Below are positions 46,801 to 58,974 of a stretch of 64,000 nucleotides of DNA, piece after piece. Source of the stretch: Hirudo medicinalis (taxonomy: Eukaryota > Annelida > Clitellata > Hirudinida > Hirudinidae); contig MPNW01000101.1 of assembly GCA_011800805.1 (NCBI GenBank), positions 94,826-158,825 of the forward strand, given 5' to 3'. Under the pieces are notes generated by a model, which was not told where the DNA came from, searched no databases, and worked only from the letters and a program-made list of their open reading frames with translations. Position numbers and translations under genes: made by a program. The stretch's first letter is position 1, and every line of letters starts with the position of its first letter.

Positions 46801-49800
46801 ATGACCTCCCCGCATCAGATGCGGTCCGTTCGAACGAGAAACACGACTCAAAATTCTTCTAATATGACATTAAAAGGCAGTAATTCTAGGATGACCAGTC
46901 CACCAGAAACATCCATTTTAAATTCATCGTGATAAGCGATTTATTATTTCAACAGTTTCCTACTTTAGCGAATCTGGGCTTTTCTAGAACGATGTATAAT
47001 ATATTTGTCTGATTCTGCCCTCTTTTGTGCATACCCTCATTTAACATTTTCTGTTATAATCTGTACCTGGTAGGATTCATCATCGATGGCTTAAACAATT
47101 GAAGAGCAATAATTGTATTCCATTTTTAAATCACAAATACCTATCCGGTGTGATGGATGAGAACACCTAGAAAACCTTCACGAAATAACGAGGTTTACAT
47201 GCGTTGAAAGGTGATCGTGAAGTCTCGTTCATCATTTCAACTGTCAGGTCATCAAAACATTGAAACTTAAAATTTCCATCATTGGTTTCACTTTTCATGG
47301 AGTTTAAAATGCTGTCTTAAAGGCGTGAGAACATATTTTACAGTTTAATAGTTATAAATAATTCGTGACAATATGGAACACACCTTTCATTTATTTAAAC
47401 TTTTAAACTTTTAAAATATCAAAACTATTTTATAATGTGCGGCCTTCATGACAACAGTTATGTGTCTATGCGGCCCTCGGCTTGACATGCCTGTCCTATA
47501 CCAAAACGATGAAAAACCAGTTAGGCGAAGTCCTTTGGCAATTACGCTGTTACGGAAATAAGGCTCTGAAGATTGATCAGTCAGCCTCCGGTTTTAGTAA
47601 CTTTCTTACGTTTGAAAAGTTAAAAGAAAAAGTTGTTAATAGAAAGTGGTCTATTAAATTTAATCGAGCCTGTTTAATTCGAAATTAAAATTTAATTCTG
47701 ATTATTAAACTATTTGTTTTGTTTCGAAGCATGAAATTTCACGCCCTGGTACATGGTAAAAATTCTCTTTCAATGCAAAAGGGTTAAAGAACCAAATTAA
47801 TTATTTGGGTCCAACTATAATAACAACCACTTCCAAATTTAAACTCGAAAAACTTGTTTGAATGTTAATTTATCATTCTAAATGCTTAATTACAAATAAT
47901 TTATTGAAAATTTATTTAATTCTGTTTGAAATATAATTTCTTGAGTGTCCAAGTAAACACCTCACTTTTATCATTCCTCAAAATCAAATCATTCAAAACA
48001 ACTCCCAATGCTTACAGATATTTCCAAGTACATCTTAATATTTTCGTCACAAATTTATAACTTTTGATGGGAATATTTACCACCACAACTTGATCCTCGA
48101 GCTTGAATATCGGCGTTAAACTTATATTTTGGCCAAGGAGTCGACATCTATTAAAGGTCCACTATTAAAAGTCAACATGGTCATAAATGACTAGGTTTTT
48201 TTATAAAGTAACTTACCAACCTGCCGTGTCTCATATTTAGCCGTTCAAATAATTCTTAATATTGTTCATATCATAACAACATAACTAGATTAATGATGTC
48301 ATTCCCGTACACAGTTCAAATTAATTAAAAATGTGGAAATCAGAATTGTTATTGCTATTAGTAACACGTTAGTATTGATTGTGTGTTCATTTAAACTAGT
48401 TTGATTGGACAATTTTTTTTACTTATTATATTATTACGTTATACTTTTTTTTATCAAATCGTAGTTATTACATGATTTATCATTCATTTATTTAATAGTG
48501 GAGGCCTGGATCAACAAAAATAAGTCGTGGATTTTGAAATTTGAGTCAGAAAAGAAGAAAAAGAAATGGTTTGTAGTAACTCCTTTTACACGGTGCAATT
48601 GTTTAACTTTATAATTATTCTCCTTTTTAACATAATCGTCAATATTTGCAATTGATTGATTCATCATCATCACCAAACATCATTTTGTGAATAAGCGATA
48701 GACAGATGAGTGAATGTCACAAACAAATAAAATTAACTTTAAACTGACAAGCGCCGCATTCAATAAGTGCTCTAAATTTAACAGCAACTTTGAAACAACA
48801 ACTGAATTTGATTGACAAGTTTTGAAGATGTTGCCACCTAGAAACTTCTCGAAAAGTGTCGAAAAGATTTGCACTTTCTCAGTTATTGTTCTGACTATTA
48901 TATTTATTTATATTTATTTATATTTATTTATGTGATTTATGAGCTTGTATGCGATCATGTTGTGAAAGTTTTATCTCCGCTTGTCTGGCATCAAATTTCT
49001 TGTTTATTCCTTTCTAAAGTTCTTGATAAAGTGTTGATGATAAATAAACTTCGGTTGATTGTTCGATATAATAATCTATTCGCAATTAACATCCTCATCG
49101 TTATTTAGTCAATTGCAACATCGTGAATCGTTATTTTTTCCTTTAATAAGCCTCACAATTTGTTTTAATTAAAAAAGTATTGCAAGTAATAATTCATAGC
49201 TTCTAATGATAAATAATTAGTAAATAAATAAAAAATAATTAATAAAAATAAAATATTATTATGATAAATAACTGTGATATATTCAATTATTAATAAAAAT
49301 AATTGTTTAATAAATCTCTCAACAATTAGACAGATTTTAAAAACGGCCATTTGCTTCTCGCAGCAGTACATTATTTCCACATGAAAACACGAGGTTCTCA
49401 GAAATCAAAACAATGCTTTCTAAGAAAAAATCTTTTCGATTTTTTTGCGGTTAAAAGTAAAGGAATAATTTCGACCTCACCACCATGATCCTTTGACCTT
49501 GACCCGAGAGAGCAGCAGGAGAAGGGTTGCCATGAAAATGACTTTTGAACGCATATCCGCTTGAATTGGGAAATAATTTCTTATAAAAAAAAGTAAGTTA
49601 ATCATGTTTAGGTGAATATCACATTATTTAAGATTTATTTTAATTTTTTTTTAATATATCATTTATCATAATAATAAGATTAAACAATCAGATGGCCGTC
49701 AATTCACTACCATCCAGGGATTTATTCGCTGCTACCATCGCGGGTAAATGTTAAGATGCTAAGATAACTTAATAATGACAAGTTTCAGGACGACCATATG

Positions 49801-50660
49801 TATAATTAACAGATTGCAATAGTTATTTTAACGCTTAATAATGATTAATAATTACAAAATTACGGCTGATGTTTGTAAATATTCAAAAATATTTTTATTT
49901 ATTCTTGGTAATCCAACAATGATTTAGAAAACTGCATTGATATTCCTCAAATCTCATCATCATTGCACTAAAATAACTCAAGCAAGAACAAATTCCTACG
50001 AAACACATTTGAGTGCCGATAATAAAATAGTTAATATTTTAGTAATTAAATAATGATACAAACTTTCTTTTGCTTTGTTCTCAGATTCTCTTAAAGTAAG
50101 AATTCAGTTCATCATCCGACCATCATCGTCGTTGTCATCATCACCTCTACAAAATGAAGGAAGTATGAGTAACGACGAAAGAGTTTTATAAGCCTCCTCT
50201 AGCATGCACACGTGAGGTGCACAATTAGTTTTTGTAATTTTCATAATATTCAACAGTTTTTAACTTCTGCAATCACAGCTTAATGCAAACGCAGTCAGTT
50301 CCTCAACATCACATGTTGTACAAGTTACTAATAATAACCGTTGATTTATAACGTTTATAATATCATAAAGATTATTCTAAATTAATATGAATATTATTTG
50401 TTATAATATATCATACTAGGATGCTGCCTATAATTATAAGCTCTTAGAGCCTTATTTATAAAATTGTTTACCTCAAACGAATAAAGTGTTACGTTGTGCG
50501 ATGAATCATTTACATAAAAATTGTTTATATTAATTTGTTACTCAGCATTTAATTTAATTACACTTTAATATTTTAAGACAACTGTTGTTTCAAAACGAAA
50601 CTTGGTGATGCTTGGCAAAAGAAACTTCTGCACTGGTGTGAAGGCATCGGTGTGATGTCT
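46801..50660. other. Gene-poor AT-rich region
   Basis: Long A/T-rich sequence with TTTA microsatellite stretches (48896-48931) and no supportable gene, RNA or transposon end. Short open stretches here lack splice-site support and coding composition. Confidence 0.4.
48896..48931. repeat. TTTA microsatellite
   Basis: Tandem TATTTATTTA units over about 35 bp. Confidence 0.8.
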
Positions 50661-50670
50661 GCACTGGTGT

Positions 50671-50724
50671 TATTTATTATTTATTTATTTGATTAAAGTC
50701 CGTTGCATAACTAAGATGATTTGG
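50671..50724 (-). repeat. A-tailed micro-unit with flanking direct repeats
   Basis: On the minus strand the 54-bp insert starts CCAAATCATCTTAG, contains GTTATGCAACGGACTTTAAT and ends in an AAATAAATAAATAATAAATA tail. ACTGGTGT flanks it on both sides (50663-50670 and 50725-50732). The outermost ACT may belong to the unit, because other copies end in GGAC, so the duplication is 5-8 bp. The unit has a short AGTCC/GGACT inverted pair. Confidence 0.65.
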
Positions 50725-50732
50725 ACTGGTGT

Positions 50733-52364
50733 GATGGCTCGACATGGAGTATTTATAAACAAGTCCTGCAAGGTCAACTGCTCTTTGGAAAGTTTAAAAA
50801 AATAGATAGGCAAATTCATTCATATCAAATTGAGTTACTTGAACTAACAACTATAATGAACTATACTTGAACTATAATAACAAATAATAATAAATAAATA
50901 ATAGTATCATATCATGTGATTCAGAATTCAAATAGGAGAAGTGTATAGTTCAAGAAGGAAAAGTCCAGGAACAGAAACTAACGGAACATTTAAGGGAAAC
51001 AACTCAGTTGAACTCTTGCCTCACATGATGAACTGTCAGTGATGATTTGAGCCACGAAAGAAGAGTCTTGTCGCAAGTTCGTTTCAGAAGTTTCAGAACC
51101 ACAACTGTGATCAACAGTGACTAGGACAGCAGATATATCGAAGACGATCGTGGTGCACTTATTGGTTCAACTAGTATAAACTGGTCAATGGTATGAAGCG
51201 GTGCTGTTTCTATTGAATGATATCGAGAATGGTGTATTGTAACTATAGTATTAGTGTATTGTATTGGTTGTTGAGTAGATGAGGCCTAATTTGGAAACTT
51301 TAGAGTCCAAAACCAGTCATATTTATGTATATGTAGATTTCTTAATTACCGGCGATCCCATAGGCTCTGATACTGTAATAGTGGGTCAATAGTGTTGCAA
51401 TATAGTCTAAGCGCCCCTGACGCTTATGCTTATAAGCATACTTATTACGATTATTAATATACTAATATTTACATTTATTATTGTTGCTGTTATATTACTA
51501 ATTATTTTGTATGACACAATATTTTACATTTAGTAAACATTTTATCGTAATCGAGTTAATTTCTCTTTTATAAATAAAGTTATTGAATACCTCTTAGATT
51601 TGAAATCAATCTGACACTGAAAAATGCTTAAATTCCTGCAATTTTAATAAACTTTCATCCTCCAATGGCGCTTTGTTGCGTATCAAGCTGGTACAAGGTT
51701 GCTTTTATTGTCGCTTGGAGTCTTGCAACCCCTATGAGCTAACTCACACTTATAATAGAAAATTTACAGTCAGAATTATTGGCTACATATTTTATGTTTA
51801 AAAACAAATAAAATTGATAAATTTGATTTTCTTCAGTAACTTTGAGATGGCTCGAATCCCATTAGAGAGGAGATCTTCGTATTTGATCTGATTTGTCTTG
51901 ATGGTTACGATGTTTATGTAAGGAACAGACATCGTTGCGAGGAGTAACAACATGTTTAAAATGTATCGTAATATCCAGAGTTTTTTTGCAAATTATTTAA
52001 TGTTAACAAAGATTTGGAAGCAATGATTTTTTCGATAATTGAATATTTATTTATTTTTTATTATCAGAACGGTGTTTACAAAAATAAAGAAAGGACTTTG
52101 GAGTCAAATTTAAGTGAATGATGCATACATTTATACTAGCTTAAGTACGATATCAACTTCGCTTTCCTCACTAAGATAGGTTTGTCTTGCCGTGAGGAAA
52201 AGAAGGCTATGGTAAAAATGTCGGAGGCTGAGGAAGCATAGGTTAACTGGCTCCAAAATGTTTATGTAAGCGACGCAAAGAAGCCAATGAGAGTTTTCAA
52301 AGTCACTCCAGTACAGACAGTAATTATCGTCATAAGAAGGCCAACGAGAGCCTCTCACAGCCGA
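50733..52364. other. Gene-poor region
   Basis: No gene recognised. A 75-codon open stretch on the minus strand (52131-52358; WPSYDDNYCLYWSDFENSHW...) abuts the hAT-2 copy. Its composition is not convincingly coding and I do not recognise it. Confidence 0.35.
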
Positions 52365-53343
52365 AGATCACGGGGTCGGGGAATAAAATACATGTTTAGT
52401 ATAGAAACTTTTTAGAGATAGAACCTTTTAATGTATTGACATTGCAATATTATTCTGCTTTTGTTCAGCTCCTTAAAACTACTCACAATGCTACAATGGA
52501 AATTCAGAGATGAATGATTTAGCTGTAATGCCATCATTTCAAGTCTCATTTCTTAAATAACTAACAGTAATTTTATAAACATTTACAAATATCAAAATTG
52601 TGTTTATTACTCTTTCATTAACTAACTTTGGTTATCAACCTCAATCAAAGTCCAAGAGAGATAAGACTTTTTGGACGCAGTATTAAAGGATGAAAAGGAT
52701 AATTTGGCAATTGCAGGGGAGTTGATGTCATTTTGGGGGACAAGAGTAGAAGCAAAAAAGGTCATCTCTTCAAGTTGTGCGAGGGTTTGCCCCTGGAAAA
52801 GCTGAAATGACATTCCTGTGCAGGGGTATCCCAGAATGTATCTGAGGAGGCAAAGAGGGAAATAGAGTCGTACATGAAGAAGAAACGTATAGGTGTCTCG
52901 GATGTCCTTTTTTCCTTCTGAAAACTGTGCCGGGACGAGCTATCAGAAATTGGCAAAGCCGGCAAGAATGTATTTAAGCCCACCTCCCAGCTCAAGAGCT
53001 AATCTGGTCGTTCGTCCAAATCATTTCAGTTATGCTACGCACTTTAATCAAATAAATAAATAAATCAAGTGATAGTGAAAGGGTATTCAAAATGGCGAAA
53101 TGCATTCATGGTGAGACTTCTGCCAAATAATGTGGGAACATTATTGTTTCTTAAGTATAACTTCAGAGCAGAGTGTCATTCCACAACGTTGCCCCAAGCA
53201 TCCCAATGATTTTACCCCAAGAAATGACAGAATTTATGATAACTTTGATTCTGATACGGAATAAACGTTCGCATTTAAAAAAAAAGTGTTTAAATTTCTT
53301 ATAAATGATTTACGCCATTCCCCGGCTATTCGGTCGATTCCTA
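52365..53343 (-). mobile_element. hAT-2, second copy in inverted orientation
   Basis: Reverse-complemented, it starts TAGGAATCGACCGAATAGCC (53343) and then follows the 18231-19241 copy block by block: the hAT dimerisation remnant, the A-tailed unit, the TTTCCCTCTTTGCCTCC segment and GGTTATCAACC near 52630. It ends in a degraded terminus near 52365. It keeps interior sequence that the other copy lost to a family A insertion. Frames are broken. Confidence 0.78.
53014..53067 (+). repeat. A-tailed micro-unit inside the second hAT-2 copy
   Basis: Reads GTCCAAATCATTTCAG, then GCTACGCACTTTAATC and an AAATAAATAAATAAATCA tail, at the position equivalent to 18527-18577 in the other hAT-2 copy. Confidence 0.65.
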
Positions 53344-53457
53344 CTGGCTGATCACCGGATGAGGCCCGCCCCCGAAAACGTCATGAGAAATACAGGGCAG
53401 AAAAGGTTGTCGAAATGCTCCGACGCGGAATATAAAGAACGTCTACAAGTTTCATTA

Positions 53458-53849
53458 TGCTCCCGCATGATCTAATGGTTAAGACTTCCGCCTCTCACTA
53501 TGGTAGTGTAGGAGCACACGCACACGCACACAGCACAAAGATGCGCGAAGTCATTGGAGAACTTCGTCCCGCATGTGGCCAGCTTCGAGTGTACCAAGCT
53601 CCAGCAGCAGAACGAAGAACTTCGTCCTAGANTACTCTTACTCTTTGCTGACTATACGATTTCCTTTGAGTGTTGTTCATTCTATGAACTCTGTTGCTGT
53701 TAAATAAAAGCCTGTAAAAATAGCAGTTGCGTTTTTAATTTTTGTCAGATCCGCAACAGTAGCACGGATTCGAATCCCGTTGCGGGACCCTATGATTAGG
53801 ATCGTAGCTATGCAACGAGCGTTAATAAACAAATATTAATTATTTTCTT
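53458..53849 (+). mobile_element. tRNA-Glu-derived SINE, split by a solo LTR
   Basis: The 12-bp direct repeat CAAGTTTCATTA flanks it (53446-53457 and 53850-53861). The head looks like tRNA-Glu: acceptor arms TCCCGCA and TGCGGGA pair over 7 bp, the A box is TGATCTAATGG, the anticodon loop CTCTCAC holds CTC, and the B box is GGATTCGAATCCC. The anticodon stem does not pair well, so this is not a working tRNA. The tail (CTATGATTAGGATCG ...) ends A/T-rich. Without the nested LTR and its 4-bp duplication, the SINE is about 136 bp. Confidence 0.8.
53507..53758 (+). repeat. Solo LTR inserted in the SINE
   Basis: Starts TGTAGGAGCACACG and ends ATCCGCAACA, with GTAG duplicated on both sides (53503-53506 and 53759-53762). 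It contains AATAAA near 53703 and a CA-rich stretch. No internal retrotransposon sequence is present, so it is a recombined solo LTR. An undetermined base lies at 53632. Confidence 0.8.
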
Positions 53850-53861
53850 CAAGTTTCATTA

Positions 53862-55122
53862 CTGTAAAACAATTGGGATAGAGTTCTCCATAAATGACTT
53901 CTTGGTGCCCCTTGTCTGACAAGTGAGCCTCCCACCTCCTTCATCAAAAAAGATCTCATAATCCCCATTATAAGAAATCTTACACATCGTTCGATCCCTC
54001 AGAACCTAAACAATGTTAGTTATCAAAGTACCTTGCTTTTGCTTGGAGGCTGAACGAATTGCTCAAAAAGTTTGCGCTTATTTCTTTTCACTTCAACTTG
54101 GTCCCTTAACCCTCCCCACAAGATTTTGATCTTTAACCCTAGATTCCCTTTATAGAATTAGACTTTCTTGGTATTTTTCTTTTCTATATCTTACTATTTT
54201 AATGACGCTATGTCCAATAAAATCAATTGAATACAAATCGTTGCAGACAAATAAAAATTTCCCTCTAGTTATAAATTTGTATTTTATTGTGAATGTCATA
54301 AAAATCATCCTTCCCATGATTTACTCATGGTCCAACTTTTATCGTTGTATTTTTATTTTATAAAAAAAATAGTGAATTATGACATGGTTCTCATGAGAAT
54401 GAAATGATATATTCTCAAGATTAATCTCAGTGCATTCCTCTGCTGTCATCAAAAACAAACTTAAAAACCTCTATTTCCAATATTCAGTTACTTTATTCAT
54501 TCAGGCATCAACCATCTCAACTGTTCCCAGTTTATACCAGGTTGCTTAATGGTTTCCAACAAGTACATACATGTTGCCATTATTAGATCCAAATGCAAAA
54601 AAAAAGCCTTATTGTTGTGAAAGGAAACCAGACCAACAGGCTAAAAAAAAAGAATCATATAGAAAGATTATAAGGTGAAGATATCTTCATCTCAAAAAAA
54701 AAAAAAAAATGCAACATATAAGAACTTTGTGATGGTGATGAACAGACTACTTTTGGTAGGCAGGTGAGCTTAATGGGTGCATTTCTGCATGAAGCAGCAA
54801 TGGCAAGTCGCAATATGATGTACTTGTGACCCAACTCGCACCAGCATTAGAGTGCCTTCACATCTTACTCACGTGCAGAATGCACTCAAAATGCTAGTCA
54901 CAAATACCAAACAAACTGAAATACACTAAACCCAGGAAACAGGTGATTTCATTGTCTTGGAGACCATAAAACGACTTTAAACCCAATCAATCAATTTGAG
55001 CATCCAAATACCCTTTAACATATTTTAGAAGACAAAATATAAGGCATTTATCTTTATTTCCATACGTGTGACAAATCAACAAAACACATTATTAGCAGGC
55101 CACCAACAGGATGGAAACCAAG
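53862..55122. other. Spacer 3' of KRTCAP2
   Basis: No gene seen. A-runs near 54600-54710 and weak LINE-like text near 54840-54900 are the only features. Confidence 0.35.
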
Positions 55123-55856
55123 TCAGTTTTTCTTTTTGAAACTTTTTGTTGTCACAACACCAGCAACTGGTGCAACAAACGTTGTTTGTGAGAGCTTGTT
55201 CAAGTAGTAAATGTGGACCAAGGAAAACAAAAAGCTGAAAGTAGAACATTAAAAAAAAACTGATCAATGAAACTAAGGTACATGCAAAATTAAAAGTGGT
55301 TAATCTTCTATACTTAAGATAGAGGCCTAATATAAATTAATTTCTAAGAATATCATTGGTCACCCACCATGTCGTAACACAAACTCTGTGAACAAGTCCT
55401 GATGCAAACATTGCCACAAAAAGAGAGAAGACAACTAAAATATAAAAAGATCTTTTACATGACTTTGTTAAATTTGGAAAAATTTTAATTGTCAACAAAA
55501 TTATTAAAATTAAATTCCCTTAAGTGAATGTGATACAATCTTGATCTTACTTTCAGGAATGAGCTGGGCCTGAAAACCTTTGCCAAATGCAATGTTTTCA
55601 AAATTGCTAATGCACTGGGTAGGGAGTAAAGGTTAACAAATGATTACCTCTGTTACAATTATTTTAATTTGTTACTCATCAATTACTAAAAAAGATACGG
55701 TTAGCAACAAGCAGAATAAAACGGATCCCAGAGCACCTCCAAGAATTGTCATCCATTCATTAGCAGCAAGATGATTTTTATATATTTGCATTCCAGCAAA
55801 AACAATAACACCCATCGTGGATGAAATGAGAAAAGATGCACCAGATGATAAGACCG
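55123..55856 (-). CDS. KRTCAP2: KRTCAP2 homologue, oligosaccharyltransferase subunit
   Basis: Exons on the minus strand: 55699-55856, 55551-55614, 55368-55434 and 55123-55234, all phase-consistent. They give about 133 residues, close to the 136 of the vertebrate protein. KRTCAP2 is a small ER membrane subunit of the STT3A-type oligosaccharyltransferase. Diagnostic stretches: VFAGMQIYKNHLAANEWMTI, NFENIAFGKGFQAQLIPE, ASGLVHRVCVTTC and IYYLNKL, with a basic SFKKKN C-terminus typical of ER retention. Three hydrophobic segments are visible. The first exon is uncertain. The acceptor at 55857 implies an upstream exon contributing little more than the ATG, but an in-frame ATG at 55914 also reads straight into this exon. 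Confidence 0.92.
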
Positions 55857-55929
55857 CTGTAAAGAAAATGTATGTCAAATATATGTTTAGATTTTCAAAA
55901 ACTAAATAAACCATTGGACTGGGGACAAC

Positions 55930-57035
55930 AACCCCTTATAAATATATGACACAAACAATTAGTACTTTATTGCGGCATATTTACCATGTCATATCTGCTT
56001 ATAATAAACATTTATAATGAATATTAAACGTGTTGTTAAAGCCTATGAGCCCTCTCAACAAACTCCGGCAGTAATTGTTAACTGGTCACCAAGCCAAATA
56101 AAATGTTATTGGTACAAAAGTGGTAATACTTATATCCATTATTCAACATAAACATTTAAATGCAACAATTTGAAGGATTATCAGTCCAACCAACCCATCC
56201 TGCCACGAAGTATACTGCCAATCACACGTCGATAGTCAACAGGCTAATACTAACGAAATGCAAATACGATAATAACTAGCATTATAATTTATTATTATTA
56301 TAAAGTGCAGTAAAATAAATCGTTTTATGCTGTTGTAATTTAAATATTGAGATTATATTAAATTTGCAAATATCTTCAAATATAATTTGCTCTAATAAAT
56401 GTTCGGTTGTGTCTAAATTATTTAAAGTTACTACAACATAAATTTAAAATAACTTAGATAGAATTTAAAATGAATTTTTGTGAGATTTCAGGTAAGCTAC
56501 CAAACTTTTACAAACCAGAAAATGCATATATGGTCAAAGGGCGATTTCTTTCTGCTTCTCTGTCTCAATCATTAAATAAATTTTATTTAATTATTAGAAT
56601 GCATCGAAGTTCTATCCCTCTCCTTGTGACCGATATTTTAGCTCGGATAATGTTACTTGGTAAATAATCAGAGGTGGAACCAAGTATTGAGGCTCAAGTA
56701 CAAGTACAGGTACCTGAGGTCCAAGTACAGATACTGTGGAGTTACGAACAAGTAACGATCAAGTACATCACTAATTTATCTCTGCTCCATTGACTAGACT
56801 GCATGATTATTTATTGCTCAAATTTATGTCTCAGGTAAAACGAAGTTATTCTTTAAAAAATTTATTATAATTAACAATAAATATTATTACCAAATAATAA
56901 ATAGTCTTAAGCAAACTGCGTCTTAGACAAAATGATAAAGTTATGCCTCTGCACTCAGAGGGCAAAAGCGATTTGAGATAAGGTTTGATATCAAGTTTAT
57001 TTATTAAAAATATAGAAATTTAAAAAATTTTTATC
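55930..57035. other. Region upstream of KRTCAP2
   Basis: Probably holds the KRTCAP2 promoter. At 56470 a plus-strand ATG opens a short exon-like stretch (MNFCEIS) ended by a GTAAGC donor, but no partner exon was found. A GTAC-rich repeat begins at 56684. Confidence 0.35.
56684..56775 (+). repeat. AAGTAC-rich dispersed repeat, copy 1
   Basis: Reads GAGGTGGAACCAAGTATTG, followed by repeated CAAGTACA words. It resembles the sub-terminal part of hAT-type elements in many animals. A related copy lies at 60240-60320. Confidence 0.55.
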
Positions 57036-57039
57036 ACAC

Positions 57040-57240
57040 GATGTTTGAGTTACACTTAGCAACGCTAGGGAAGCCAAGGCCTTCAGTTCATTTTAGACCT
57101 ATGGGCAATCACAATTCCTCCTCCACTGCATTTCTCAGGAGTTCCTCAGGGCACTGTCCTAGAACCAATACTTTTTCACCACCTACACCTCACCCATGTC
57201 CGACATCGTCAAAAAGTGCGACGTGTCTTTATCAATAAAT
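57040..57240 (+). mobile_element. LINE reverse-transcriptase fragment
   Basis: Translation HFSGVPQGTVLEPILF (about 57132-57180) is the conserved GVPQGS.LGP.LF box of non-LTR reverse transcriptases. The catalytic YADD box is not present downstream, so only a short remnant survives. Confidence 0.65.
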
Positions 57241-57304
57241 TTTTACCAAATTGGGATGCTATTCAAAAATTAAGTTTTTAAATTTCATGTTAAAAAAGTT
57301 TGTA

Positions 57305-57325
57305 ATATATATATATATATATATA
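57305..57325. repeat. AT dinucleotide repeat
   Basis: About ten AT units. Confidence 0.85.
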
Positions 57326-57909
57326 AGAAAGAAAGCCTAGCAACATTTCGATGTTTTCTATTAATATTTACTGAGAGCTCAACAAACACAAAGTTTTATA
57401 TAATTAGTAGTTCAACAACTTTAAAAAATAATCAATAGTTCAAATCAATCACTTTAATGCAGTTTACAGATGTGAAAAGCAGCCTGGTATGTTGCGATAT
57501 TACTTCTGCAGTAGTTGAGCTTGAAAGCAATGCATTAAGAATGATCTGTTGTTATCTTGTCAAGTGTTGCAACCATGGTTGACTTCATCTCTTCTGAGTC
57601 AAAAGAATGTTAAACCGACTAGGGCTTCTAAGTACCACAAGTGTCCAGCATTAACTATAGCTTCATTTGTTTTCTCGTGGCTTTCTAAATCAGGGAATAG
57701 CAGCAGATCATTCTGTGTTATAAAAAAAAGGCCTTTGCTATTTTTGACTGACCCCGTTTTGCTCTCACATCTTTCGCCATTTTGGTACAGATCCCCTTCC
57801 GGTAGACCTTCAGTATAAAAGTAGTGAAGTGGTCGAGAGATGACTGTTCACGTAATTAGTTGGAGTTGGGAGTGATACTGGTAAATCCTAAGAATGTAAA
57901 TTAGTTTTG

Positions 57910-58440
57910 CCATTCAACATGCCCGGTGGCATGCTCCGGGAGCCTGAAAGTTTACATTTCCACTAGACTTTGCACCGAGAAATAACAGCAACAATTGAAG
58001 AAGCTCACTATAATTGTCTCTGGGCTGAAACTCTATTAGTTGATGCTGAACGAAGTGAATAAAGTCATCCCTAACTGGCATGAATGCAAGTGTCATTAAA
58101 TCTACATCCAGTCCACTTTCAAAGCTAGACTTGTCAATTTAAGTCCAGTATTCACCAAATCTCTGAAACAATTTTATGTTTTGTATACTAGATGGTCACA
58201 TTGGTGTTTCAAACACCTTTGCAACAATTTATTCCAATACGTGATGCCTACATGCCAAGCTGATCAGATTTCTGCCAAGTTTATTTCCCAAAAGTTCATA
58301 TGCATGAGCTTGAGCTCCCGTGTTGCTGTATGTAGTCTCAAAACACTTAATCCAGTCAGTGAGGTTTCATTCCTGAACTTCTATATGTCCAGTTCCATTT
58401 GGCAATTCTGGTACCCCCAAATTTTTTTCATTGTTCCATC
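57910..58440 (-). pseudogene. Decayed copy of a transposase-like 'LACRHH' family
   Basis: On the minus strand the fragments occur in order: GAQAHAYELLGNKLGRNLIS running into LACRHHVLE (about 58330-58230), then MPVRDDFIHFVQHQLI and RDNYSELLQLLLLFLG (about 58080-57960), then FQAPGACHRACWMAK. Multi-copy invertebrate proteins carrying these motifs (R.LL.LACRHH..E ... YREL..L.L.FLG ... F..PGA.H.ARWMAK) are known but uncharacterised and behave like mobile genes. The pieces are in different frames, so this copy is dead. Confidence 0.5.
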
Positions 58441-58974
58441 TCCTTATACCAGAATGGCAAGACAATCAACTTGTTTCACTGACATTAAAGCAGACAACAT
58501 TTTGTCATACCAGTGCACTGTTAATGGTGAATGTGGATCAGAGGATGTAATTCAAGTAATTTAATGTTTAATGCTCAAATTACTTTGATGACAAAGAATA
58601 TTAGTACATGCAGATATGTAACAGAATATTAAAAATGCTTAATCAACAATTCATTTTAGTTTGTTGATGCAAATTTGACCAAAAATATTTTTGCAAAATA
58701 TTTAAAATAATGAAAAATTGACCTCATTGGGCTTACCAATAAATATGATATATTGGAATGAAAATTGGCGTTGATCATAAAAGGAACAACTTCAGAGACT
58801 GGTAAATTTAAAATATTAAATATTTCTATATGTTAAATATATATATTTGAGTGGCACCTTAATGCGAATGACACGAGCCTTTATTCCACAGCCATAGTGT
58901 CTCCAATTAACTTGATAATCTGTTTAAATGCACATATGCTACTAATGGCATCTTGTCAACTTTCTCCTACTCAA

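Noticed and set aside
53461..53787. A functional tRNA-Glu gene with an intron-like insert
   Set aside because: The insert has LTR ends with a 4-bp duplication, the anticodon stem does not pair, and the whole unit is bounded by a 12-bp duplication, so it is a SINE.
56470..56492. Tiny plus-strand exon MNFCEIS followed by GTAAGC
   Set aside because: No downstream exon in phase; seven codons plus a donor can occur by chance.
58181..58564. Open frame of 127 codons, plus strand
   Set aside because: Antisense to the decayed transposase-like family on the minus strand.
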